From Pyrus communis (taxonomy: Eukaryota; Streptophyta; Magnoliopsida; Rosales; Rosaceae): a stretch of 64,000 nucleotides of DNA. Location of the stretch: contig NC_084807.1 in NCBI RefSeq assembly GCF_963583255.1, forward strand, positions 1,936,872 through 2,000,871, given 5' to 3'. The translations under genes were made by a program, and so were the position numbers. The notes under the pieces were generated by a model. The model was not told the origin of the DNA, made no database searches, and saw only the letters and a program-made list of their open reading frames with translations. Positions 1-11,571 of the stretch are shown in pieces (position 1 is the stretch's first letter; each line of letters opens with the position of its first letter).

Positions 1-99
1 TGAAAATCGGATTGCTGTGTTTTATATCAACTTATACTGCATCTCCAATGTTTTTTTTTCCCATGTATTAATATTGGATTCCTTCATTTTGATTATTAG

Positions 100-166
100 G
101 CAAAGATCCCTGATATTGAGAAGTGCTTAGACGTTGTTGCCACTTTGCAAGCCAAGAAGGGTACTG
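100..166 (+). pseudogene. Isolated internal exon of prefoldin subunit 3
   Basis: A 67-nt exon follows an AG acceptor and ends at a consensus GTGAGG donor. It encodes AKIPDIEKCLDVVATLQAKK plus GTG, which matches the end of the N-terminal coiled helix of prefoldin subunit 3 (about residues 64-87 in plant homologs). Prefoldin is the hexameric co-chaperone that hands nascent actin and tubulin to the chaperonin CCT. The phase-1 donor position agrees with the family. The following exons (the family's EAL...FEVSEGIYSR region) are absent from 167-990, where another gene begins. The exon is therefore probably part of a broken or truncated copy whose 5' part lies left of the window. The recognition is strong; the pseudogene status is inferred from the missing downstream exons. 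Confidence 0.65.
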
Positions 167-990
167 GTGAGGTTCCTTTTTTGTGATTCTCCACCCTTTG
201 CAGTATGTGTAATACTATACTTGTTCTATTTCTATTTTTATTTGATGGATTTTCCCTAGTGATGTCCCATTTGCGAAGCATGTTTTCTCATAACACATTA
301 ACAACATTGAGTATGAAGCAAGTCTGGTACTTATAGCTCTCGGATATTTTGTATGTTGATCTGATCTTTAGATGTCTCGGATGTTATTTTGAATGTCTCG
401 GATTTAATGTATCGAACAATGTTGGATGATGTAATGTTGTTATTTTGGATGTAATGTTAATCTATGGACTTGGATGTTGGACTTTGTAATGTTTGGATGT
501 GTTGTGCAAACTATAAAATCTGTACTGTGAGTGAATCTGTGCGGCTGTGCTGCAGTAAAAATTTAGCTTTTTCTTTTTTTTTTTCCAAAAAAAGGACCCA
601 TGGACCTGGCCCGGACCGACCTGTTTCAGTTAGGTCCGGTTCCTGCATTAAAATATGTTATACCCACCTGGCCCGGCCGTTTCTTTTAAACCCGGGTCCG
701 GTCCCTTCAAAATTGGGCCCGGCCCGTGCCCAGCCCTACTCACGAGCAGTGAAATTAACCACTTATTTGTTGATGTCTACATCCCGTCGTTTTAGTAATT
801 CTAAGTTGTTCATGTGAAAATCTGTGGGCTTATTGTCAGTTCTCTGTTTCATTTGTCTTGGTTAGTATTCATGCATCAGTGATTGCAATTTTCTTGTCAA
901 GATTGATTAACTTCTCTTTCCTGATTCAATTTACCTAAGATGATGTCTTTCATACAGATAGCATGGAAATTTGGTATTTTCTTGACATAG
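167..990. other. Non-coding stretch with a GC-rich repeat
   Basis: I see no coding exon here. About 360-470 has simple repeats of GATGT and TCGGAT words. Positions 590-740 form a CCCGG/GGCCC-rich block (see separate entry). The 5' exons of the gene whose coding exon begins near 991 may lie here or upstream, but I could not identify them. Confidence 0.5.
590..740 (-). repeat. GGCCCGG-rich repeat, possible hAT-type element end
   Basis: The block is rich in GGCCCGG, GGTCCGG and GGACC words. It ends in GGCCCGTGCCCAGCCCTA, whose reverse complement starts TAGGGCTGGGCACGGGCC. That start resembles the termini of common plant hAT-like non-autonomous elements. I found no matching second terminus or target-site duplication, so the class is tentative. 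Confidence 0.35.
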
Positions 991-2624
991 GTCATTCTTG
1001 GATGATTCAGAATTTTTTCCTCCGACACCACTAGCTTTTAAAATGAAACCAAAAACAACTGCTGTGCCTAGAGCTCAGAGATCCAAATCTTTTCAGGGGG
1101 ATGGACCTAATTGGGTTCTTATTGCTGGTGGTGCCTTGTTAAGTACATTGTCAATTCGTCTTGGTTACAAGCTGAAGCAAGCACTTGACACAAAGCCCAA
1201 GGAGAATGCTAGTAATGGTTCGAATATTTCTAATGTGTATAGCTTTTTCCTTACAGTAGCTCCTTCTACCTTTTAACATTGTTGTCAATTTCAGGAAGTG
1301 GAAAATCCTCTGACCAAAGAAAGTCTGCAGGTTGCCGTGTGCACTCAAACGTTTATTCCTTTACACAACAAAATGATGGAGGTTGCTTTAATTGCATGTC
1401 AGGTATGGAGTAGTAAATTCTTGGCTTTGGAATTTCTGAGGTTTAAACAAGTAGTTTCTGTTCAGGATTCAAAACTAGTTTTGGCCAGTGGTTGATTACA
1501 CATTCATTTGCATGGTTCTCCTTTGGGTGTGAAAGCTTGTCTGATATATTGTGAGATACAACCATATTGAAAAAGAAGAGAATGAGAAACTCGGTGTTCA
1601 GTTTTTAATGCTACACCTTAATCTAACTGGGCTTTGTTGAGAGTAACAACAATTGGACTCTTTCTGAAGAGTGAGGCTGAAGAACTGTATGGAAAGTTTT
1701 GCTGTTAAACAGCAATCCGTATTTGGATTGATGCTAGTTGAGTTTCATTTGAATTGCGTTATGTTTGTTGCAATTTATTTGCAGTTCTCCCATATTGCTT
1801 GATGAGCAGTAGCGTGATATATTATTTGACAGCCCATTATAATAATCTGGTTGTTTCATATATGTAATGGGTTTGAAATAGGAACTGAGGGCATGATGGA
1901 GATGAAGTGCCTGCCCAATGACCAGATGCTGACTGAATCTGATGGTGCCTTGCCTTTAGTCATGGTTCCAGCCCCTGGATTTAACAAGGACAATGGCATT
2001 GTCTGGGCATCTTCTCCGGATTGCCTTGAGTTGCCTCCAAAGCCATTCCTCCAGTATTCAAACTCCTCAGATTCTCCTTGTGTTTCAGAATCTGGGTCTG
2101 ACATCTTTAGTAAGCGGGAAGTCATACAAAAACTGAGGCAACAACTGAAGAGAAGAGATGACATGATATTAGAGATGCAGGATCAGATTGTAGAGCTGCA
2201 GAGTTCACTGAACACGCAGCTGGCACATTCTACCAATCTACAGTCACAACTTGATTCAGCAAACAGGGACTTTTTTGATTCGGAGAGAGAAATCCAAAGG
2301 CTTAGGAAGGCAATCGCTGATCACTGTGTGGGACATGTGAGCCCCATTGACAGATCACCCAAGGTCACTATTTGGCAACCTGAAGAAAGAAATGGTCATG
2401 TGAATGGATTTCCTGATGGGGAAAGCAACTTTGATGCAACCGAAAGAGGAAGAGGGGATGGAGAGAGGGTTGAGATGCTCAAGAGGGAAGTAGGAGAATT
2501 GAAGGAGGTGATAGAAGGAAAGGAATACTTGCTACAAAGCTACAAGGAGCAAAAAGCAGAGTTCTCACTGAAAATCAAAGAGTTACAGCAGAGACTGGAT
2601 TCTCAACTCCCTAATATTTTGTAG
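991..2624 (+). CDS. ELKS/Rab6-interacting/CAST-family-like coiled-coil protein, 3' exons
   Basis: Three coding exons fit together in frame: 991-1217, 1295-1402 and 1882-2624 (stop TAG), encoding at least 358 residues. The middle exon reads SGKSSDQRKSAGCRVHSNVY and joins into GTEGMMEMKCLPNDQML. The protein has a basic segment (RAQRSKSFQGDGPN), a hydrophobic stretch (WVLIAGGALLSTLSIRLGY) that may be membrane-associated, and a serine-rich linker. Two heptad-rich coiled coils follow, one starting at FSKREVIQKLRQQLKRRDDM and one ending the protein (VGELKEVIEGKEYLLQSYKE). It matches the plant family annotated as ELKS/Rab6-interacting/CAST, whose function is poorly known. The start is unresolved: an in-frame stop lies at 983, so either an upstream exon splices in at 991 or translation starts at the ATG at 1043. 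The donor at 1218 (GTTCGA) is weak but gives the only in-frame join. Confidence 0.75.
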
Positions 2625-2985
2625 GAAACATTTTGCTTTTGTGTATTCTATTGCTTGTTCTGCTTGTTTTTGTGTATTCTTTTGTTGTGCTTGTTTTTGT
2701 GTATTCTTTTGCTTGTACGCATCAGCCCTACTTTTGTCTTCAAAGTAGGGCACTCGCTTACGACGGTACCACTCTACTCACAACATACTTTTCCTTTCGT
2801 GAGAGCCTTTTCCCACGCAACTTTTCATTGAATCAGGAACCGAATTGGCCATTGCCTTTGAAACAAAACCTCTCAAAACTAGGTTTTTGAAATTGTGTCT
2901 ATATATAAACCGTAACATTTTGCGCGCTGAAGAACTTCATCGCTCAAAATGCATGGTTCGTTGCACAAAATGTATTATAAATGCA
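2625..2985. other. 3' flank with TGTGTATTCTTTTG repeats
   Basis: This is probably the 3' UTR and flank of the upstream gene. About 2637-2716 holds three to four imperfect copies of a ~26-bp T-rich unit built on TGTGTATTCTTTTG. I recognise nothing else. Confidence 0.5.
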
Positions 2986-3365
2986 CACTAAATGGGAGCG
3001 GATAAAGGGTATTTGTCCGTTTCAATGAAACTTTGGGTGACGAATATGTGGAAATTTTTGTCGCGTAAACATTTGGCGGAAAAAAATTTTTTCTCGCTTT
3101 TTCTTGCGCGACGAACACTCGTGATCGTCGCGCGAAGTATTCTTATGTGACAAATATTTTCGTTGCATGAAGTTTTATTTTTCCTCTTATCCTGCCATTT
3201 TTGCGCGACCAATATATTTTTTTGTTGCGCAAGTGCGATGACGACGAGAAGAAGTACAAAGGGATACATTTGGCTCCCACTTTTGAGGTGCCTTGGATGA
3301 GCAGGCAACCAAATACTGGCGACTAGTAAGTTCTCAGCTTATTAATATTTGATTTTCTTCTAGTG
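2986..3365. mobile_element. Possible small CACTA-like or other DNA transposon derivative
   Basis: The segment starts with CACTA and ends with TAGTG. The right end read inward is CACTAGAAGAAAATC, which resembles CACTA-type termini. Inside are several short inverted pairs built on GCGACGAA/TTCGTCGC (for example around 3105-3140), typical of subterminal repeats of DNA elements. The two ends share little beyond CACTA, and the flanking trinucleotides do not match, so the boundaries are uncertain. Confidence 0.35.
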
Positions 3366-3495
3366 TAGCCTGAAGTGTGAGGCTTTAAAGTCCAGTGGGC
3401 CAGAAAACAGGAAATGAAAAACATACATCTTACTAGAGAGCCGCCGAGGTTTTGGATTTTCCACCTGAAAGTGATCAGTACCGGCGCCGTCTAAC

Positions 3496-4684
3496 ATGGC
3501 AGCCCTCTTCATCCTGAAGGCCGGCAGATTGGGTCGTTCACTATTTTCCAAAACTAAAAGATTTGTTCTTGGAGATGTAAAACTCCCACATTGTACTCTT
3601 CAAAGTCTGATACTCTGCAGACACTTGGCCTCAGAAATCTCAGAAACCCAATCCAATATCACAGTCAGTTACCTCATAAACTCATGTGGGTTGTCTCCGA
3701 AGGGTGCAATTTCAACATCTAAGCGGGTCAAGTTGCGATCCCCGGAAAGAGCAGACTCCGTCTTGGCCCTTCTCAGAGACCGTGGATTCTCTGCAACCCA
3801 GATCTCCAAGCTTGTGAGGTCGTGCCCACAGCTTCTCGTAACCAAACCGGAGAAAACCCTTTTGCCAAAGCTTGAGTTTTTCACTTCTCTTGGAGCTTCA
3901 AAAGATGACCTCGCAAAATTTCTCGCTTGCTCTCCTGCTGTTTTGGGTATGAGCTTGCAGGAACGGATAAAACCCACTTGCCATTTCCTTAGGAAACAGC
4001 TTTCTGAGAAGAAGCTCGTTGTTTTTTTTGAAGAGAGGCGGCCCGCGGATTTTCTTGGAAGGCCATTCGAAGAATGTGGCGCCAAATATTGAGATTTTGA
4101 GAGAATCAGGTATGCCCCAATCATGTATTTCACTGTTGCTGGTTCATTATCCTAGCTCTTTAATGCGGAAGCCTGAGAATTTTGGCAAAGTTGTGGATGA
4201 GGTTAAGCAAATGGGATTTGATATGGAAAAAATTATATCTGTTGCAGCAATAAAAGCATTGTGCAGTAGTAACAGTAAATCCATATGGAATCGTAATTCT
4301 GAAGTTTATAAGAGGTGGGGTTGGTCGGAGAATGATGTTCTCTCTGCTTTCAAGCGGTTCCCACAATGTATGACTATGTCGGAGAAGAAAGTAATGCAGG
4401 TAATGGAATTTCTAGTGAACAAAATGGAATGGCCGGCAGGAGTGATTAACAAATACCCAATCATAGTGGCTCTCAGTTTAGAGAAGCGAATAATCCCAAG
4501 GTGTTCGGTTGTTAAAGTTTTGATGGTGAAAGGATTTATAAAGGAAATTGAAAATGTGAGTTTGTGTTCTGTAATGTGCCCTGCAGACAAATGCTTCTTG
4601 GCGAAGTTTGTGGCCAGATATATAGATGAAGTACCTGCATTACTGAGTGTGTATCAAGGCAAAGTTGAAGTCCAGGATGCATGA
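3496..4684 (+). pseudogene. mTERF-family protein gene, tandem copy 1, frameshifted
   Basis: This copy is homologous over its whole length to the intact gene at 7641-8840. mTERF proteins are organelle-targeted alpha-helical repeat proteins that bind nucleic acid and act in mitochondrial or chloroplast transcription and RNA handling. The ATG at 3496 sits in the same context (CTAAC-ATG) as in copy 2, and the 5' flanks also align (GAGCCGCCGAGGTTT). The frame is open to about 4020. A run of eight T (about 4022-4029) then replaces the seven-base TCTTTTT of copy 2, and the frame ends at a TGA near 4090. The rest continues in the other frame to a stop at 4684 and stays very similar to copy 2 (for example FGKVVDEVKQMGFDMEK). 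So it has one inactivating +1 indel in a homopolymer, otherwise intact; this is either a recent pseudogene or a sequence error. Confidence 0.85.
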
Positions 4685-6896
4685 CATTGGTTGGTCAGGA
4701 GAGGTGAGATTGTAATAATTTTAGCCTCTCGATTAGTAGAAGCTAACATATCGATATTGCCTTCCTTATACCTAATATGCTATTGATATTCTATGGAAGT
4801 AAATTCAGTTGTCAGTCATGGCCAAAGAGAAATAACATTTGTTCATCTTCAACTCCACTGACTAATCGCATTAGTTTTATATACATTCTTATCTGAAAAC
4901 CAGCTTCAGGTTGACCTGCACTCCGAGGTGCATTGTTGGTTCTTAAATTTGGATTGTCTTCATGATTTCTTTTGTTAGAAAACACAAATTTACATGCTTC
5001 TTATGGGTTCGTTTTACTATATAGTTTAGTTTACTCTGTTACTAACTACCCTCTAGAAGCTAGCCTTTTTTTTAGTGGTCATGGCCTAGATCAGTATCAT
5101 TGTGTCATTTTGATTCACTTGTGCTTGTTTCTTAGCATTTGCCTTTAATCAAAAAATAAATTGCAGTGGGTTGTGAGTGTTAATTGGGTTCTTCCGGGAC
5201 ACAAAATGCCAGCTTTGGTGGGATTTGTTATCAGGAGTCATTTGGCTTGTAATGATGGAACATTATGTAAGCTCCTTAGTTATGTGAAGGAGAATGTGAT
5301 TCCGGAATCGTTGTATTCTTAGCATTTTATTCATGCTGTGAAGTTATGTCTTCTTTACAGCGAGTACCCATCCCAGTGCACCCGAATTGTTTGGTGATGG
5401 AATGAAAGTGGGATTTTGTTGCAAGTAATTAAATGGCTATTTAGGTTGAGATATGGTTGCTAGCCATCCTAGGTATAAATGTTGCTCATTTATGGCCTAG
5501 TTTCCTATGCCAGACAGATGAGGTGATTTAGAGCTTCTCTCTCCCTTTCTAGAGTGATGGTGAGAAGCGAGAGTGTCATAAGGGAGATCGGGTGGAGAGA
5601 GTATTTGGTAAGTTTCGATCTGGTTATAGGAAAGGCAGCCTACTCTTATTACCGTTTATATAGGTCTTACATAGTGCTTGATCTTATTTTTCGTTCTATT
5701 GCTTGGTACCCTATGCCTGCCTTGTTTGCAATCAATAAATTGGTACTAACGGTTATAATCTCTTCCACAGATTCACTGGTGCAATTCTTCAAAGGTAATC
5801 AAAAACCCAAAACAGTCACAAAACAGCTCAAATTGCCCGGATGAAACTTTCTTCTTCTTTTATATCTTTAATTTATATTAGTCATGGTAATTGTGTTTGT
5901 TTTCGTAGAAACTGAGTGGAAAAATGAAAAGAAAAACAATCACTGTTTTCCCTTTTGTTTCGTATCAGCTGTTGCCTTCGTGAGAAAATGTGACACTCCT
6001 CCCAAGCAAGGTATGTAATAAATCCACGTTTAAGCTACGAGTCTGATTCAAGAATGTATTGTCGATTTCTACAGCAGATTCTCATATTCGTCAACTATTC
6101 CGTTGAAATGCTTGTGCTTCACTTCCGTTGTCTGCTTATAAATATTTACTCAGCAGTTTTTACTTGTGTTTATTAGTTTGAATAAGAATTGTTGGTGGCT
6201 GGAAATCTTGCTTGCGTACGTTGTTCCATGGTTTAAAATATGTGAGCTACTGTCGACATGGATTGGTGAACGCATATAACCGCTGACATGTCTTGATGCA
6301 AATCTTTTTGTCCGTAAATTCGGCAGGCGAGGAACTCTTCACCTTGAATTTCCATCGGAGGTCCATCTGTTCTTACTGAGTACTTGTGGCTTGTACATTT
6401 AAGTTTTACATCGGGAGAGTTTTACTGGACGGGCGGTCCTGTTTTGTTAAGTGTTTCTATAGACTGCCTCTTTTAAGCCTGTTTCGTTGTAATTTCTTTG
6501 TCTTGCGCTGGATGGGTTGTTTTTACGTTGTGCTGGCTTCAGTTTTTCTCCCACGTGCACATGAGTCGTGTGCATGGCTGCGCCTGACCCAGACATTAAC
6601 GAGGGCGATGATACTGCAACTTAATATCAATGCCATGGTAGCGACGTTAATGCTCAATAGAAATTTCTGTGATATGTGTCGATATTTTGTATCAATACGT
6701 CGATATAATGTTGTTAAGATGGCATTAATGTTTGATTATTATATTGTTGTTCACGTCAATCTCTCAAGTGATGCAAAGATCAAGTTACATGGCACAGATA
6801 CACTAACATGTAGCCTCTCGTACTGTTAAAATAAGAGCATATAAATAAAAATATACATATCTTTATTTTATTAACCTAAAAGGTTACCGTAATCAA
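4685..6896. other. Flank between mTERF copies
   Basis: I see no recognisable gene. The first ~500 bases align loosely with the 3' flank of mTERF copy 2 (both keep a GAYTGACCTGC word after a T-rich stretch), so the duplication included downstream sequence. Open frames near 5554-5844 and 6386-6829 show no family features and I do not call them. Confidence 0.5.
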
Positions 6897-7470
6897 GGTT
6901 CTAAAAAACGCTAGACGCTAGTCGGGTCGCGTGTTGGGGTTTTGCGCCTAGGCAATTAGGCGGGCACCTGGTTCTAAAAAACGCTAGACGCTAGTCGGGT
7001 CGCGTGTTGGGGTTTTGCGCCTAGGCAATTAGGCGGGCACCCAGGCAGACCAGACAAATTTAAGTAAATTTATTATATTTCGTATTAATGTGTTTGCTTA
7101 TACTTGAGTATATATAACCTCATCATAAATCATAAAATAGAATGACATGTATATTATGAAGCATTGAAAGATAATGAAAACATGGGAAATAAGCATATAA
7201 TATGTGTTTATTTAAGTATTTAACAAGTTTCTTACAATTTATTAAAAAAATAAAATGCAAAATTAAAGTTATCTATTTTTTATCGAAATGAGTCACGACC
7301 TAGACAGATACCTAGGTGAGTCTGAACAGGCTAGGCGGTTTAGGCATGCGCCAACAAGTCTAGGCGTATTTTTTTAATTTTCAAATATCTAGGCATTAAT
7401 CGGGACAATAATCAATCGCCTAGCATCTAAACAGAGCTTAACGGTGGTAGGCGTTAGAACAGTGACCGTA
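6897..7470. mobile_element. Probable non-autonomous DNA element with a duplicated 73-bp end
   Basis: The sequence opens with two near-perfect copies (6897-6969 and 6970-7042) of a 73-bp unit beginning GGTTCTAAAAAACGCTAGAC. The interior is AT-rich, with scattered CCTAGGCG/CGCCTAG words. The right part contains CGCCTAGCATCTAAA and ends near GGCGTTAGAAC, roughly an inverted copy of the start. This word pattern is common in plant hAT-like non-autonomous elements. I could not define a clean target-site duplication. Confidence 0.45.
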
Positions 7471-7640
7471 ATTTTGATTGGCACCAGAAGTTACGTTAAC
7501 GGTTCAGTCACAAAGTTCTCAATGCGAAGCCCATGAAAAGCTAAGCTTTCTCCCGGGCGAAATGCTAAAACCCTCTGAACTGATGAGCCGCCGAGGTTTC
7601 GGACTTTCCACCTGAAATTGGACATCGCCGGGAACCTAAC

Positions 7641-8840
7641 ATGGTAAGCCTCTTCAACCTGAAGGCCGGCAGATTGGGTTATACCCTATTTCCCAAAACT
7701 AAAAGATATGCTGTTGGGTTTGTGGATCTAAATCCCTCGCATTTTGATTCTTCTCTTCAAAGCCTGATACTTTGCAGACTCCTGGCCTCAGAAATCTCAA
7801 AACCCCAACCCAATTGCACAGCCAATTACCTCGTAAACTCATGTGGGTTGTCTCCGGAAGGTGCAGTTTCAGCATCTGAGCGGGTCAAGTTGCGATCCCC
7901 GGAAAGATCAGACTCCGTCTTGGCCCTTCTCAGAAACCGTGGATTCTCTGCAACCCAGATCTCCAAGCTTGTGAGGTTGTGCCCACAACTTCTCGTAACC
8001 AATCCGGAGAAAACCCTTTTGCCAAAGCTTGAGTTTTTCACTTCTCTTGGAGCTTCAAAAGATGACCTTGCAAAAATTATCGCTTCCTCTCCTGCTGTTT
8101 TGAGTGTGAGCTTGCAGAAACGGATAAAACCCACCTGCCATTTCCTTATGAATCTGCTTCCTAAGAAGAACTTCGTTGTCTTTTTGAAGAACGGCGGCAC
8201 GCGGATTTTATTGGAAGGCCATTCGAAGAATGTGGCGCCAAATATTGAGATTTTGGGAGAACTAGGTATGCCCCAATCATGTATTTCTCTGTTGTTAGCT
8301 CATTTTCCTAGCTCTTTAACACGAAATCCTGAGAATTTCGGCACGGTTGTGGATGAGGTTAAGCAAATGGGCTTTGATATGGAAAAATCAGTGTCTGTTT
8401 CTGCAATAAAAGCGTTGTGTAGTAGTAATAGTAAGTCCATATGGAGTCGTAATTGTGAAGCTTATAAGAGGTGGGGTTGGTCGGAGGATGATGTTCTGTC
8501 TGCGTTTAAGCGGTTCCCTCAATGTATGACTAAGTCGGAGAAGAAAATAATGCAGGTAATGGAATTCCTAGTGAACAAAATGGGATGGCCGGCAGGAGTG
8601 ATTAACAAATACCCAGTCATTGTGGCTCTCAGTTTGGAGAAGCGAATAATCCCAAGGTGTTCGGTTGTTGAAGTTTTGATCTCGAAAGGATTGATAAAGG
8701 AAATTCAAAATGTGAATTTGTATTCTCTGTTGAACCCTGTGGAGAAATACTTCTTGAAGAGGTTTGTGGCCAGATATACAGATGAAGTACCTCAATTATT
8801 GAGTGTGTATCAAGGGAGAGTTAAAGTCGAGGATGTATGA
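7641..8840 (+). CDS. mTERF-family protein, tandem copy 2 (intact)
   Basis: This single-exon gene encodes 399 residues, a usual length for plant mTERF proteins. The N-terminus is rich in basic and hydroxylated residues with few acids (MVSLFNLKAGRLGYTLFPKT), consistent with an organelle transit peptide. From about residue 85 it carries the ~30-residue helical repeats of the family, each with a leucine/proline core: GFSATQISKLVRLCPQLLV, LGASKDDLAKIIASSPAVL, LGMPQSCISLLLAHFPSSL, WSEDDVLSAFKRFPQCM and MGWPAGVINKYPVIVALSLE. Such repeats form a superhelix that binds organellar DNA or RNA. The basic linker before the last repeats (KRIIPRCSVVEVLISKGL) is also typical. Plant mTERFs often form tandem clusters, as here. 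Organelle and target cannot be told from the sequence. Confidence 0.92.
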   Translation: MVSLFNLKAGRLGYTLFPKTKRYAVGFVDLNPSHFDSSLQSLILCRLLASEISKPQPNCTANYLVNSCGLSPEGAVSASERVKLRSPERSDSVLALLRNRGFSATQISKLVRLCPQLLVTNPEKTLLPKLEFFTSLGASKDDLAKIIASSPAVLSVSLQKRIKPTCHFLMNLLPKKNFVVFLKNGGTRILLEGHSKNVAPNIEILGELGMPQSCISLLLAHFPSSLTRNPENFGTVVDEVKQMGFDMEKSVSVSAIKALCSSNSKSIWSRNCEAYKRWGWSEDDVLSAFKRFPQCMTKSEKKIMQVMEFLVNKMGWPAGVINKYPVIVALSLEKRIIPRCSVVEVLISKGLIKEIQNVNLYSLLNPVEKYFLKRFVARYTDEVPQLLSVYQGRVKVEDV

Positions 8841-9464
8841 TGTTCGTAGGTCAAAAGAGGTTAGATATTGTTGATGTAGTATCGTAGATGCAGCGCTGCT
8901 CATTGTCATTGGTAGCAGCTAGCTTTTGGCTCAGTGTATTTTTCTAGAAATGAATTCAATTGGTTGTCATGGATGAAGAAAGATGAAAAATCATTTTTCG
9001 TCTTCCCCTTACACTGCCTAGCTGATTTCGTTATACGTATACTCTCTTATTTGAAATTAACTTGAGATTGACCTGCTCTGCTCTGTGGTTGTGGCGCCTT
9101 CAACTATAGGATGGATGGTCCTTGACTTTGTTCATCTTGGAATTGCCTTCGGTAGATATGTTGCTTCTATTCGGTTTCAATTTAATCTATTTATAGATAT
9201 GAAGGAATGAAAAAGCTTTTGTCTGATGTTTCAAATTTTAAGACGTGTAAGATATCGGTGCTTGTCTGTGTCTGTCCTTGTTCTGCTCTGCTAATACTTG
9301 TTATCCACAAATAGCTAGTCTTGTTTGCAGTGACAATGGTTGGGTGGTTAATACCATTCTGCATTGTGACTCCCTTGTGTTAGCCTACTTTGCGAGACCA
9401 TTAGGATCTCGTTATGCTGAATATTTCTAGTATTTAAACTGTCTCGTTCGCACTTTACCCTATG
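8841..9464. other. mTERF 3' flank with a local ~61-bp duplication
   Basis: No gene is seen. A ~61-bp unit beginning GGATCTCGTTATGCT occurs at 9404 and again at 9465. The second copy is also where the larger tandem duplication begins. Confidence 0.5.
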
Positions 9465-9964
9465 GGATCTCGTTATGCTCAATATTTCTCGTATCCAAAC
9501 CATCTTGTTTGCACTGTTTACCCTATTTGTTTTGAAGGCTCTGGAGTCATATTTACGGTGAAGGTGTTTTCTTATTGCTCGGATTTGTTTTGAATGAAAG
9601 CTTCAAAATGATTCCGGAAGCCAGTGTTCTCCGAAGGTGAGTTATTCATAAGCTTTGACATTTCCATGGCCTGGCAGATGCATAAGTTCCATATAACTTA
9701 TGATGGAAAAGAATGCAACAATCCAGCAATATGCACACAAAATGGTCAACTTAGAAATGTGAAAAAATACTTGTAAGAATCCTGGTAGACAGTTAACTGT
9801 AAAGAGAGATGGAAACATACTCGGCATTTCATTATCTGAAATTGGACTTCTAAGAAACAGATAAGTGCATCAGGAGGAAACGGAAGTGCAGAAATCATTT
9901 TCCACGACAAACGCTCCAAAGATGCTAGCGGAAATATAAGGACCAATCCATTTAACTCTTCTCA

Positions 9965-11571
9965 TCATCTAAAGACTCTCAGTGAGTGATTCACACAAGT
10001 GAAGCCCCCATCGATCATGAGATTATCCCCACTTATATACTTGGACTCGTCACTTGCCAAAAAGAGCACAGCATTAGCTACATCATCAACTTTCAGTTCC
10101 ACTCCTTGCAAGTTGGCATTTTTTGATACAAAAGATCGGAAACCTGTCCCATCTTCGATTCTCGCATCCTCCTGCAGGTGAGCCAAAGCCAAATTCGTTG
10201 CAACTGCATATGGAGAAACGCAGTTAACGCGTATCCCATGATTCCCAAGCTCAGCTGCAACGTTCTTGGTCAGCCCCAACACAGCATGCTTAGACCCTGT
10301 GTATGCATGTGGTCCAATGCCTCCTTGAACACTTGAAACACTGGAAAGAGAAACTATGCTGCCCTTTTTCTGCGGGATCATTGCCCTAGCTGCGTGCTTC
10401 ATTCCGAGGAACACTCCCTTCACGTTAATATCAAACACTTTCTGAAACTCAGATAAGTCTGCATTGCGGATGTCTGGACAAGGCGAACCTGTCACCCCAG
10501 CGTTGTTGACTATGATATCCAGCGTGCCATATTTATCGACAGTGAAATCAACTGCACGGCTAACATCATCCTCTACCGTGACATCACAATGGAGATAACA
10601 AATGTTTGGATCTCCGTTGAGGGATTCGCACACTTGTAAGCCGAGGTTGTCCTGCACATCAACTAAACAAACTTTTGCGCCATGCTTGTGGAGCAGGCGC
10701 ACAATGCTTTCTCCAATGCCAGTGGCTCCGCCGGTCACCAGTGCCACTTTCCCTACTAACCTGAGGAGAAGGGAAAGAACTGAGCAGCCATTAGGGAAAC
10801 CTATCCACATAACATGGCCTTAAAATTGTACATATTTTATTTATTTCTCACACGAAATTAAGATAAAATTTCAGTATTGTGAATTTGTGACGATATGAGA
10901 AAGCCAAGTTCAAAAAATTTTGCAACCCGTTTCAGATTCAGATGAATAAAAATTTCGAGATTTCAGTTGACCAAGAAACCTTGATCATTTTCAGGGGATT
11001 TTCAAGTATATGATATACACCAGAATGTTCAGTCGTTAAATCTTTAGTCGGGTATCCGATGACCAAGATCTAACGGCTAAAACCCGAGTGTATAAATCGT
11101 TTAGATGTGCTTTTAAAATAACTGAAAATGGTTTTAGAAAAAAAGCTTTTTGATTCAAAAAGCACTTAGGAAGCATTTAAGTACTTTTTCCAAATTTACT
11201 TGCATTTTTATTAAGAATTTATTCCAAAAATATTTTCACCAAAAACTTTCATTCATTTGAAAAGCTCATCCAAACAAGCTCTAATTTACTACCACATAAT
11301 CTGAAGTTATTCCAAGAGTGAAGCAAACTGTAAAAACCACAAAGGAAACTAACAAAAATGATTTTCCGCCGTTAGATTCAAACCTAGATCACGGATTCAC
11401 ATGAACAATATAAGCAAAGCTGTATTTGAAGTTGCAGATTTAACACCCAGAAAAAGCAATGAACAACAAAGCAGAAAACGCAGAAGTGGGTGGTGAGAAA
11501 CGTACAGGAGAAAGAGAGGTAAGAGTTTGTTACCTCTGGAAGCTTGGAAGCGAACCCGCTTGTTCAGTCAT
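9965..11571 (-). CDS. ABA2-like short-chain dehydrogenase (xanthoxin dehydrogenase type), copy 1
   Basis: There are two exons. Exon 1 (11571-11534) encodes MTEQAGSLPSFQ plus two bases. Exon 2 (10760-9965) follows a 773-nt intron with a TTCTCCTCAG acceptor, giving 277 residues. It shows the classical SDR signature: a TGGATGIG nucleotide-binding loop near the N-terminus, the NNAG motif, catalytic Ser in SLSSVSS, and the YTGSK Tyr/Lys pair. The closest family I know is plant ABA2/SDR1, the cytosolic NAD-dependent enzyme that oxidises xanthoxin to abscisic aldehyde. Shared blocks include HGIRVNCVSPYAVATNLAL and YISGDNLMIDGGFTC. A Met codon inside the intron would give a longer open frame, but the splice join reproduces the family N-terminus. 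Substrate is inferred; plant relatives act on other alcohols. Positions 9600-9964 are probably the 3' UTR. Confidence 0.9.

Noticed and set aside
998..1276. Reading the ELKS-like exon straight through to 1276
   Set aside because: Splicing at 1218 and 1295 restores a frame that continues to the coiled-coil exon; straight reading runs into a stop.
9642..9946. Minus-strand frames of 61-66 codons after the SDR stop, repeated in unit 2
   Set aside because: They lie in the probable 3' UTR; the copies exist because the whole segment is duplicated.
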